Below, one piece after another: positions 8,662 through 16,284 of a stretch of 64,000 bases of DNA (positions are counted from its first letter, which is position 1; each line of letters begins with the position of its first letter). The stretch is taken from contig CAKRDD010000002.1 in NCBI GenBank assembly GCA_934309345.1, positions 1 through 64,000 of the forward strand, written 5' to 3'. The notes under the pieces were generated by a model. It did no database searches, was not told where the DNA came from, and saw nothing but the letters and a program-made list of their open reading frames with translations. A program made the translations under genes and the position numbers. The DNA comes from an uncultured Mediterraneibacter sp. GTDB lineage: Bacteria > Bacillota > Clostridia > Lachnospirales > Lachnospiraceae.

Positions 8662-9597
8662 CTATCGTTCCCTGCTTTTTTCCCGTTTCCGGTATAATTC
8701 CAGTGCTTTGATAATGGTTTCTTCCATTTTCTGCTGTGTAGTTCCCGATGGAAAGTATTTTTTCAGTCGGTTCTTCGGGATTTTCCACTGCTCTACCTGA
8801 TTTGGCTTCTCTTCTGACATAATCGACAGCAAAACATCTTCATTCAACCTGCCCTCTGCTGAAAATTTGCGGATTTTAATTGCCTGTGCATGACTTGGGG
8901 TACAAGCCTCCGACTCCATGGTGTCGTACAATATCTCCTGTTCCTCTTTCGGCAAATAAGACAGCTCCACCGCCGGACGCATAGAAATCTTTTTGTCATC
9001 GACCATTTCTAGGATTTCCGGGATAAGTTCTGTAAGGCGGATATAGCGGCGGATTTGGTCTTGGCTTTCTCCAACTTGCTCACCTAATATTGCTCTTGAA
9101 GTTTTACCTTTAAACTTCTGTGCCAGTGGCACAGAAGTCAAATCTCTTCTCTGTCCCTGTCTCTTCATAGCATCTAACTTCATTTTATAAGCAAATGCCT
9201 TTTCGGATGGTAAGATTTCTTCTCGCTGAAGATTGCTGTCAACCATAACAATGACTGCTTGGTCATCACTAAGATTTCTTACAATACATGGCATTGTCTC
9301 TTTTCCTGCCAATTCACTTGCCATTTTTCTACGGTGTCCGGAAATCATTTCATACCCGCCCGTTGGTTTCTCCCTAACAAGTGCAGGCACTAATACACCA
9401 TGATCACGCACGCTGTCAATAGTTTCCAACATCTTATCGTCCATTTTTACCTTAAACGGATGATTCGGGAAGTCTGTAATTTCATAAATAGAAATATCTT
9501 TTACATATTCCTGATTCTTGCGATCTCTTTCTTCCTGTGTGGTAAAAAGGTCATCGGCTGAGGGAAGATTCATGTTTATTTCTCTGCTTTTCGCCAC
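8662..9597 (-). CDS. parB: ParB partition protein
   Basis: A 311-residue ParB/Spo0J-type protein that binds centromere-like DNA and works with ParA to keep the circular form of the element. The N-terminal nuclease-like domain has the motifs IRDHG-like 'DSVRDHGVLVPALV' and GHRRKMASELAG (about residues 85-96), followed by the helix-turn-helix region SRAILGEQVGESQDQIRRYIRL (split by a glycine turn). The start is a GTG with GGGAGGTG 6 bases upstream, overlapping the end of parA by 47 bases. ParA-ParB beside a large adhesin and radC is a common ICE layout in Lachnospiraceae. Confidence 0.9.
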   Translation of the reverse strand: MAKSREINMNLPSADDLFTTQEERDRKNQEYVKDISIYEITDFPNHPFKVKMDDKMLETIDSVRDHGVLVPALVREKPTGGYEMISGHRRKMASELAGKETMPCIVRNLSDDQAVIVMVDSNLQREEILPSEKAFAYKMKLDAMKRQGQRRDLTSVPLAQKFKGKTSRAILGEQVGESQDQIRRYIRLTELIPEILEMVDDKKISMRPAVELSYLPKEEQEILYDTMESEACTPSHAQAIKIRKFSAEGRLNEDVLLSIMSEEKPNQVEQWKIPKNRLKKYFPSGTTQQKMEETIIKALELYRKREKSRER

Positions 9598-10378
9598 ATC
9601 GAATCACCTCCCTCGTAAATTCTGCATACGCCTTTGCAACAGTTCCATTCTTGTCATACTCATAAATGCTTTTTCCTGCTGCACTGCTTTCTGCTGCTGT
9701 GATAGCCACTGGAATAACGGTTTTGAAAATCCGAATATGCTTTCCGTAATTCTCCCTAAGGCTATCCTCTGTTGTCCTTGCAAGTTTTGTCCGCATATCT
9801 GCAAGTGTCAGCAATACTCCATCAATCTTCAAATTAGGATTTAGCTGTCTTTGCACCTTACCAATTGTTTTCATTAACTGTGTCATGCCTTTTAGTGGAA
9901 GATAATGAGCCTGCACCGGAACAATTACACTGTCTGCTGCAGCTAATGCATTGATGGTCAACATTCCCAGACTAGGCATACAATCAATCAGGATATAATC
10001 ATAATCCTTTTTCAAATCTGCCAGATACAGCTTTAAAGTCTGCTCTCTGCTCATGGCATTTACCAGTGAGATTTCCATACCCGATAACTCAATGTTGGTC
10101 GGAATAATGTCTACTCCTTCTTCATGGTGTAAAATACCTTCATTATACACAAACGGTTCGTCTTGTAATATTTTCTTCATTTGCGTATCCAACGTAATCG
10201 GAAGATTATCTGCCTCAGTCCACCCTAATGCGGTTGTTAAGTCTCCCTGTGGATCAGCATCGACCAATAATACTTTTCGCCCCTGATGTGCAAGACCAAT
10301 TCCAAGATTTAATGTCGTTGTGGTCTTGGCTGTCCCTCCCTTCTGATTTGCAAGGGCGATTACTTTACACTTAGTCAT
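9551..10378 (-). CDS. parA: ParA/Soj-type partition ATPase
   Basis: An ATPase of about 275 residues starting at MTKCKVIALANQKGG. The deviant Walker A motif is KGGTAKTTT, followed by VLLVDADPQGDLTTALG (A' motif) and YDYILIDCMPSLGMLT (Walker B). It provides ATP-driven positioning of ParB-bound DNA. The frame is open 12 codons further upstream, but the ATG at 10378 has the perfect GAAGGAGG ribosome site 6 bases before it and is the right family length. The gene is followed by overlapping parB and preceded by a terminator that separates it from the AIPR gene. Confidence 0.92.
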   Translation of the reverse strand: MTKCKVIALANQKGGTAKTTTTLNLGIGLAHQGRKVLLVDADPQGDLTTALGWTEADNLPITLDTQMKKILQDEPFVYNEGILHHEEGVDIIPTNIELSGMEISLVNAMSREQTLKLYLADLKKDYDYILIDCMPSLGMLTINALAAADSVIVPVQAHYLPLKGMTQLMKTIGKVQRQLNPNLKIDGVLLTLADMRTKLARTTEDSLRENYGKHIRIFKTVIPVAITAAESSAAGKSIYEYDKNGTVAKAYAEFTREVIRCGEKQRNKHESSLSR

Positions 10379-10452
10379 ATGGTTTCCTCCTTCCTCGAAA
10401 AATTTAATAGCCAATCCTTTTTACGGCACTGGCTATGTATAAAAATGGGCAT

Positions 10453-10489
10453 GAAAAAAGCCGACGAATTCTTGGTGAACCAATCGGCT
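10453..10489 (-). terminator. Terminator of the AIPR gene
   Basis: Minus-strand stem AGCCGA/TCGGCT with an inner dyad TTGGTTCACCAA in the loop, followed by TTTTTTCATGCCC. It lies between the AIPR stop (10509) and parA. It resembles the hairpin at 452-486. Confidence 0.75.
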
Positions 10490-10508
10490 ATGTAATATTT
10501 TTTCACAA

Positions 10509-12278
10509 TTATTGATTTTCTATTATTTCTTTTAACCGTGTCTTTGTTTTCCTGCAAAATTCAGCACTTCTTAATACATCATATTGCTTTTTCTCTGCAT
10601 ATTCCTGCTGATTTAAAAGATCTACCAGTATTTCCTTTGCTTCAATAAAATAAGAATCCGCATCACCCTTTAATAATTTTAACATTTTCTTATTTTCTTT
10701 TCCCATTGCGGAGCTACTTAACTCCGGTACATTTAATGATCCAACCATCAGAACTCTTACTATCATAATTATATAAAATCTTAATGTATAATCATGCTTT
10801 GAAAATTTACCTTTTTGTTGCATATTGACAAACTTAACAAATAAGTATGATGCCAAATAATACACCTCTGGTTTATGATCCTTACAAAATATTTTTTCTT
10901 TTTTACTCTTCAAAATATTAGCAGGATTAGTACCAAACACTACATTAGGATTTTGACAATATACACTTTCAAAAGCTCTTACCATTCCATGTAATGTCAC
11001 AACTTGATAACTTCCTTGCTTTTCTTTAATATCATCTTCTTCCCCGGAACGTCTCTCATAAAACATTTCTATAGGCATCTCTTTTGAATATTCACTAAAC
11101 AGCAATTGAAGTTCTTTATGATATTTTCCTAATGCTATAAATGCTTCTTCTGGTACAGGACTTTGCCTATTAGTTGCTTTTACAATACTACTTATAATAT
11201 CACTATCTGTAGTATATATGATTTTCACTGGTACTAATATATCTGAAGCAAATTCCTTACAATTAAAAATTTCATTACTTGTTTGACATCCATTTACAAT
11301 TTGAAAATCTGCTAATTCATACATATTTGCACCTAATGACGTCACCGATTTCGTTATTATGGTCACTCCATTATTTAATAGAATAAATTGCCCTCTTGTA
11401 TTTTCATTAGCAATAGTGCTCCTAATTTCCTTATTAACATTATTTTCAGTACCCTGATAATCTCTAACATTTTCATAAAATATACGTCTTCTAAGATCTC
11501 CTGTATTATCACAAATAATTTTTAAGTAATCATTGCCTGTTAAATATCCTATATATGCCTCTTTTACCCCTTCAATCTTATCCAATGTTATACTATTTTT
11601 TAAGTTAATCTGAACAGTAATGTTATTTTTAACTTCACTATAAGTCTCCATAACATATTCTCTTCCTAAAACCTGAATATCTACACTTTTTATATCTTTC
11701 ATGCTTGAAGATAATTCTTTTTCATTTGATTCACAAATGCTTTTAACCAAACCTCCATCCCACTCATTTGCTGCAGTAACATAAAAAATATGACATTTGG
11801 GTGACTGACTGGTACAAAGTCTAAAATTTTCATATTTAAACAGTTCATCATATATTTCTTTTGCATTTAATACATTTGAATTTTTTTCTGTTATTGCCTC
11901 AAAATTTTCAAGAAAATTTTTTGTAGCCTGAATAGTTTTTAACAAATTACCTGTGTCGCACTTCTCTTCAGTTTTTGTTTGGATAAATAGTATATCCACA
12001 TCCAGTTTTTTTGATTTAGCATATATTGAAATATCATCTTTTCCTAATACAAGGTTTCCATTTACAATAAATGCAATAGCATCTAATCCAAATTGTCCCT
12101 TCTCATCTACAACCACTCTTTCCAAATCACCTTTATCACTAAAAGCATCTGGATGAAATTTAGAAACAACCAGATAATTTACCAAATATTCAAATTGTTT
12201 GGAAATCTCTGGTATCTCAAGTAAAAAATCTTTTTTAAAATCATTAAGCATTCCTTCTAATACTTTATTTAATGCCAT
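10509..12278 (-). CDS. AIPR family abortive infection phage resistance protein
   Basis: A 589-residue protein. The middle part carries the AIPR signature: GQFILLNNGVTIITKSV (about 293-309) and DFQIVNGCQTSNEIF (about 322-336). The N-terminal third contains a restriction-fold-like stretch: FGLDAIAFIVNG, then LFIQTKTEE, consistent with a D-(Q/E)xK nuclease site near residues 65-105. AIPR proteins are abortive-infection candidates, some in restriction-linked operons; here it stands alone. It has its own promoter (12342-12370), an AGGAGG site 7 bases before the ATG, and its own terminator. The gene lies at the right end of element B, next to the attachment site, a usual place for defence cargo. 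Confidence 0.8.
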   Translation of the reverse strand: MALNKVLEGMLNDFKKDFLLEIPEISKQFEYLVNYLVVSKFHPDAFSDKGDLERVVVDEKGQFGLDAIAFIVNGNLVLGKDDISIYAKSKKLDVDILFIQTKTEEKCDTGNLLKTIQATKNFLENFEAITEKNSNVLNAKEIYDELFKYENFRLCTSQSPKCHIFYVTAANEWDGGLVKSICESNEKELSSSMKDIKSVDIQVLGREYVMETYSEVKNNITVQINLKNSITLDKIEGVKEAYIGYLTGNDYLKIICDNTGDLRRRIFYENVRDYQGTENNVNKEIRSTIANENTRGQFILLNNGVTIITKSVTSLGANMYELADFQIVNGCQTSNEIFNCKEFASDILVPVKIIYTTDSDIISSIVKATNRQSPVPEEAFIALGKYHKELQLLFSEYSKEMPIEMFYERRSGEEDDIKEKQGSYQVVTLHGMVRAFESVYCQNPNVVFGTNPANILKSKKEKIFCKDHKPEVYYLASYLFVKFVNMQQKGKFSKHDYTLRFYIIMIVRVLMVGSLNVPELSSSAMGKENKKMLKLLKGDADSYFIEAKEILVDLLNQQEYAEKKQYDVLRSAEFCRKTKTRLKEIIENQ

Positions 12279-12341
12279 ATTTCATCCTCCTGTTTTAAGA
12301 GTTCATCCAATACAATCTATATTGGTTCTATTTCTCTTTTT

Positions 12342-12370
12342 ATTATAACCCTCCATTTTCATTTCATCAA
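12342..12370 (-). promoter_or_regulatory. Promoter of the AIPR gene
   Basis: Minus-strand TTGATG (12365-12370), 17-base spacer, TATAAT (12342-12347), about 64 bases before the start. The dyad CCAATA-N7-TATTGG (12307-12325) lies in the leader and may be an operator or hairpin. Confidence 0.65.
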
Positions 12371-12540
12371 TCAACAAATTCTTCCATAATAATAAAAATA
12401 TTCGAAAATTGTACCGCTCTCAAATCAAAAATGTGATTCAAACTTTTGTTTATCCTAGACCGTTTCTATCAAATCAATTTTTCTTTATTTTAATTATACT
12501 ATTCAACTCTTATACACTAATTTTTTCAAATTCTTTAACA

Positions 12541-12702
12541 AAAAAGCAGGCGATGAAAAGTCACAAAACCTCTTCATCCACCCGCTTCTCACCTATACTC
12601 TCACCACTACCGCTTCCACAACATCTGGATGTTCAACCACCCATATACCACAAAATACTACCCGTTTTGTGACTTTCTCATGCTAGGAGACAAAATATTC
12701 CA
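12541..12702. other. Right end of element B with attachment-site core
   Basis: About 140 bases (12555-12682) are closely similar to 24738-24863, sharing blocks such as GTCACAAAACCTCTTCATCC, CCACAACATCTGGATGTTCA and CCACAAAATAC. Inside are several CCACC repeats and the dyad AACATCTGGATGTT, and the block is bounded by the inverted pair AAAGTCACAAAAC / GTTTTGTGACTTT. It ends at CTAGGAGACAAAATATTCCA, where uvrB sequence begins. I read it as an integrase/excisionase binding region and att core. The flanking 12371-12540 holds nothing recognisable. Confidence 0.65.
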
Positions 12703-12955
12703 CTGCATTCTCCGGGAAGAATTCTTTAAACTCACCATACAACTGAGCTACGAGGGTCTTGTTGTGAGCTATTATGAGTGTTGGTTTATTTAACTGTTCA
12801 ATAACGTTTGCCATGGTAAAAGTCTTACCAGAGCCCGTAACTCCTAATAAAGTCTGGCATTGATTGCCTTCTTTGAATCCTTTTACAAGAGCTTCAATCG
12901 CTTGTGGCTGGTCACCAGTTGGTTTATATTCGGAGTGTAATATGAATTTATCCAT
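12683..12955 (-). pseudogene. uvrB: Element-borne 5' fragment of uvrB (first 90 codons)
   Basis: UvrB is the damage-recognition helicase of nucleotide excision repair, normally about 660 residues. Only the N-terminal 90 remain: PTGDQPQAI, Walker A GVTGSGKT and KPTLIIAHNKTL, ending at NAVEYFVS followed by TAG where intact UvrB continues into the YYDYYQPEAY region. It has an excellent AAGGAGG site. It differs from the host fragment at 24864-25136 at 14 of 90 residues by my count, so it came from another strain or species. I infer it was carried in by element A to rebuild uvrB at the far junction, and was separated from its downstream part when element B integrated. Confidence 0.85.
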
Positions 12956-13024
12956 AAAAAACCTCCTTTTTCACGGATTTGCTATGATGATTATCAGCCA
13001 CAAATTCGTGTAATTTCAAAATTT

Positions 13025-13079
13025 ATTCGTGTAAGAGCAAAAATCTGACTGAGTGTCGAATTTTTGCTCTTACACGAAT
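13025..13079. repeat. 20-bp perfect inverted repeat upstream of the element-borne uvrB start
   Basis: Arms 13025-13044 and 13060-13079 are perfectly complementary around a 15-base loop, and a further copy of the AATTCGTGTAA end occurs at 13003-13013. The hairpin lies about 70 bases before the uvrB' start. It may be a set of recombination-protein sites of the element end or a hairpin in the leader RNA; the sequence does not decide. Confidence 0.6.
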
Positions 13080-13168
13080 TTAGGTCACAAAACTTGATTT
13101 TGCGACTATGTAACACTAATCAACACGCCCTGGAACTACGTGGACGATTCATCAGGGCATACGATGGT

Positions 13169-13176
13169 AGTATACC
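13169..13176 (-). promoter_or_regulatory. Extended -10 promoter carried for uvrB
   Basis: Minus strand TGGTATACT (extended -10, TATACT at 13169-13174) without a good -35. It lies after the int terminator and before the uvrB' fragment, in the place needed to transcribe the replaced gene start. The next 80 bases contain a GCCCTG/CAGGGC hairpin. No LexA-like box was found here. Confidence 0.4.
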
Positions 13177-13191
13177 ACAATCGGCATAAAA

Positions 13192-13220
13192 AATATAGAG
13201 ATCACAACTACCTCTATATT
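13192..13220 (-). terminator. Terminator after the truncated integrase
   Basis: Perfect 9-bp stem AATATAGAG/CTCTATATT followed on the minus strand by TTTTATG, about 20 bases past the integrase stop. Confidence 0.8.
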
Positions 13221-13242
13221 TCTCACACAAATATTTCACAAT

Positions 13243-13488
13243 TTATACTGCCAGTTCCAAAGCCACTGAATCCATGTAATTCATCTCTGACAAGTTAAAC
13301 TCCTCTTCCTCTTCAGGAAGCACCTCATCAATAAACGGTTCCAAAACTTCAAGACAATCTTCGATAATTTCCTGCTTATCACCATACACATCAATCGTAA
13401 TGATTTCTTTTGCATGTCCCATCAGCTTCGATACTGCTTTTGGATTAAAGTCATTCTTTAATAAAATAGTACAGCATCCCTCCGCCAT
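13243..13488 (-). pseudogene. int: C-terminal remnant of a tyrosine recombinase (integrase), fused to topB sequence
   Basis: The frame encodes 81 residues. After the first few, which are TopB residues (MAEG), comes CCTILLKNDFNPKAVSKLMG, then HAKEIITIDVYGDK. This is the last catalytic part of a tyrosine recombinase, with the conserved GH and the nucleophile Tyr, followed by an acidic tail. The core-binding domain and the Arg/Lys/HxxR residues are missing, so no active integrase can be made. The deletion that removed them joined the gene to topB at about 13478. Its place at the element's att end, followed by a terminator, fits an original integrase gene; mobility of element A would need an enzyme in trans. 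Confidence 0.75.
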
Positions 13489-14258
13489 ATCCTCTGTCAG
13501 ATAACGACTGTCGGTACGAGGTACGTTACCAACTTCTTTTCATAAAGGTTCTGTGTGTAATCCAAAGTCTGCTGTGCCGTGAATCCTAGAATCCTGTTAG
13601 CATCTCTCTGAAGACTTGTCAGATCATAAAGTGCCGGAGCTTTTTCTGTTTTGTCTTTCAGCTCAACTTTTGCGACAACTGCCCCAGAACTGGCTCTGCA
13701 TTTCTTCGCCAGTTCTTCAGCAACTGACTTTTCTTTCAGTCTCTCGCCTGTGGCAGTAAACTCATGAAACCCAAGCTGTACTGTATAAAATGACTCTGAT
13801 TTAAAAGCAGAAATCGCAGCTTCTCGCATAACAGCCATTCCGAGCGTTGGCGTCATTACTCGCCCAACATTCAACGTCTGACCGTATAAAACAGAAAAAA
13901 GTCGAGTAGCATTGATACCGACAATCCAATCGGCTCGCTCTCGTCCTGCGTCCGTTGCACACACAAGACTTTCTACATCATCACGTTTCATAAGCTGTCG
14001 GAGTATTCCAAACTGCTTTCTGGTTCCTGCGGACATCCGATATTTCCACACATCCGGCACGATAGGCAAATCATCATAATTCCATTTGGAATATCTCTCA
14101 TCGTAACCCTCTGGCTCGAAGAGTTCCACCAAGTGCCCCACACACCAACTGACAACATATCTGTTGCCTTCCAAGTAGCCATCACAGCGATTATTTGCTC
14201 CTAATACTTTGGCAATGCTCTGGGCAACAAACGGTTTCTCTGCTAAAACTAATTTCAT
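13479..14258 (-). pseudogene. topB: Type IA topoisomerase (TopB) of an ICE, internally deleted, frameshifted and truncated
   Basis: Starts at MKLVLAEKPFVAQSIAKVLG (ATG at 14258, AAGGAG 8 bases upstream), the TOPRIM start of ICE-borne topoisomerase III. CATDAGRERADWIVGINATR shows that about 60 residues normally lying between DAGREG and the ADWIVG motif are missing in frame. Further on LVGRVMTPTL-like text and QRDANRILGFTAQQTLDYTQ (family motif) follow. At about 13521 one C is missing: the frame reads YLVPTVVI then stop, whereas +1 correction restores YPRTDSRYLTEDMAEG with the catalytic Tyr. Directly after that, integrase sequence begins. Three independent lesions, so it is dead. Gene order topB-int suggests a large internal deletion of element A. 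Confidence 0.8.
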
Positions 14259-14302
14259 GTTCTTGTCTCCTTCCTTTTTGGGCATAAAAACCTGCTAACA
14301 AA

Positions 14303-14937
14303 AGTCAAGGCTTTTCCACTATGAAATCTCCTTACATCTCCAATCTCTGCGATCAATTTAGGCGCAAGAACATTTCCAACGCCTCCCATTGCCCTGACAA
14401 CTGGGCATTCCGGCAGACTCTTGGCTAATGCCTGCATTTTTGTTAGAATAGTCATTAAAGTGTTATCGATTTCTCGTAACACTCGTACTGCCTCCCGTAC
14501 CAGCATTTTAGTCGATGGGTTATCGGAGGGTACTGTGGGGATGCCTTCTTTTGCCAGCGTATAAATCTTAGCGGCTTTATCCTGGCTCTGATGGTATCCC
14601 TTCTCTTTTGTCCATTTTATATAGCTTTCTATAAACTGTTCCTCCGATTTCTTCGTGATATTGTCATAATGCCAATATTCTTCCACGAAATCCCCTAGCT
14701 TATCTTTCCCATTTGTTTCATTCCACCCTTTTAGCAGCGTTTTAATCCCTGGCATCGTATAGTCCAAAAGATTACTACACGAACATCATCATTTAAACGC
14801 AGAAGCATAGACGTTAATTCTGATAATTCTTTCTCTGTATGACAAACTTCAAAAGGTTTGCTCACAATCTCCCCATACAGCTTCAAGATACATATGGTAC
14901 TTTTTTCTTTTGATACATCAATTCCTACACTTATCAT
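14303..14937 (-). pseudogene. IS110-family transposase remnant
   Basis: Two frames. The first starts at MISVGIDVSKEKSTICILKL (ATG 14937, TTAGGAG site), the RuvC-like DEDD N-terminus, and runs to RLNDDVRVV. The second, after a frameshift and a deletion of roughly 60-100 residues near 14765, runs from MPGIKTLLKGWNE to VVRAMGGVGNVLAPKLIAEI (the transposase_20 domain) and is cut at about 14303 in HSGKALT. The C-terminal catalytic Ser region is absent. The truncation joins the ribosome site of topB, so the IS decayed next to that gene. Not functional. Confidence 0.8.
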
Positions 14938-15060
14938 CTGTAAACTCCTAAAAAAATTTGTAATTGTCCCATCTACACTTATTACCACTCATTTTAGTTC
15001 GTTACACGAAAGCACCTTGCGGGTTTCAACCTGCTTAAACGACCGCTTATAATAAGGGGT
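14938..15060 (-). ncRNA. Possible IS110 bridge-RNA region (remnant)
   Basis: In IS110 elements the non-coding end upstream of the recombinase gene encodes a structured bridge RNA. This stretch is in that position and can fold, for example GCAGGTT-GA-AACCCGC near 15029-15044. I cannot identify target- or donor-binding loops. The rest of the gap to 15258 shows nothing else convincing; a 64-codon plus-strand frame there looks like chance. Confidence 0.3.
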
Positions 15061-15258
15061 GGTTGACGGTTTTTATGACGGATGTGGTTAATCCAAAAAG
15101 CAGCTCGCCAGACCAATTACTCCCTTATCATAAAAAAATAAGTGCAGAAGATAAAGCACTAATGGTATACTCTATCTCTTACACTTATATGGTACTACAT
15201 AGCAGTCTTACATCGTTATGCAAAACTGCTATGTATTCCTATGTTTATTATGATTAAT

Positions 15259-16284
15259 TCAACTCTGTACTAATGAGAAGTTATAATCTGCGACAACAAA
15301 AACACATGTATTCAGAACCCAAATAAATCCAGCTTCTGTATTGCTGAACGCATTTTGTTTATTTAAGATTGTTACTAAATCAAGGCTTTCAAAACATTCT
15401 TTATACTGTTCTGAATCTATATCATATACACCTTTTTGAATGCGATTCGCTTTGCAAACATTATGATATATAATGTCTACAAAAAGATTCCTCACAAACT
15501 GCCAGTATGTTTGCCTGCTATTTGCATATCCAACTCTGTTTATCCAATCTTTCAACTGATATTTTAATGTTTTCTGCCTATCATCGGTTATTGCATTTTG
15601 CAAAACTTCCTGCAGCTTTTCCTCCACATACTCTGCAGATGAAAAATCAAGAATGTTTTCGCAACACTTTTGTCTAATTTGCGTATTACTAATTCCATAA
15701 TGCTTGTTCATTAAATCGTCAATCCTATGTGGAAACTCAACAATTCTTTTGATTACAGATTCATTTCCAACCTGTTCCTTATATTTACTTCCTGGTTGTA
15801 AAGAGACTTGTACCTTTCTCTCTGCAAACTCACAGTCTGGAATTGCTGTTAAATGCTGATAAGATTCTATCATCGGATAATTGATATATAGTTTTCCCAT
15901 ATTCGTTGCATCGGAAAAACTATTTTGCATTTCCAAAATTTTTCTTTCCGAAAAATTTGTATCATGTCTTTCATAGTCAAATACCAAAATGATGTTTGTA
16001 AAATCATCTTTATAGCGAAGATCATCTGGTGTCTGTTTCTTACTTATGACAAATGGTAAATCTATATCCATTTCTTCATCAGCCCAATCAGCACCGTATT
16101 CTTTTACAATATCTTCATACAGCAAATATATATTGGTTCCATATATCCAAACATTGTCCATATCAATGTTAATTTCAGGAAAGCATTTAAAAATCAACCA
16201 AAACAATTCATTTTTCTCATGATTTCCCTCTACAATCAACAATGTTTGGCTTCGGTTTCTTACCTCTCCCATGTAATTATTCAT
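15259..16284 (-). CDS. TOPRIM-like partner of an AAA15 ATPase (putative defence effector)
   Basis: About 341 residues from the ATG at 16284, which overlaps the ATPase gene by 8 bases, with GGGGAG upstream; the frame is open 12 codons earlier, but without a good site. QTLLIVEGNHEKNELFWLIF (near residues 12-31) gives the Glu of a TOPRIM-like site, NIILVFDYERHD (about 115-126) the second acidic motif, and INYPMIESYQHL (about 148-159) corresponds in position to the SNPxFE motif of RloB. The C-terminal 180 residues are helical without known motif. Family knowledge: AAA15-TOPRIM pairs (OLD, PARIS, AbiL, Rlo) are phage-defence systems. I place it there by architecture; it is clearly not the same subfamily as the RloB at 2179-2880. 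Confidence 0.65.
   Translation of the reverse strand: MNNYMGEVRNRSQTLLIVEGNHEKNELFWLIFKCFPEINIDMDNVWIYGTNIYLLYEDIVKEYGADWADEEMDIDLPFVISKKQTPDDLRYKDDFTNIILVFDYERHDTNFSERKILEMQNSFSDATNMGKLYINYPMIESYQHLTAIPDCEFAERKVQVSLQPGSKYKEQVGNESVIKRIVEFPHRIDDLMNKHYGISNTQIRQKCCENILDFSSAEYVEEKLQEVLQNAITDDRQKTLKYQLKDWINRVGYANSRQTYWQFVRNLFVDIIYHNVCKANRIQKGVYDIDSEQYKECFESLDLVTILNKQNAFSNTEAGFIWVLNTCVFVVADYNFSLVQS

Noticed and set aside
8459..8788. 109-codon minus-strand frame overlapping the end of parB
   Set aside because: It lies in another frame of parB and of the hairpin-rich leader, with no ribosome site and no family likeness.
12683..12955. A functional short UvrB-like ATPase gene
   Set aside because: The product lacks helicase motifs II to VI and ends exactly at the recombination junction, as does the host copy, so it is a gene fragment.
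15063..15257. 64-codon plus-strand frame after the IS110 remnant
   Set aside because: No good ribosome site, low-complexity Ser/Tyr-rich product, no family likeness; regarded as chance.
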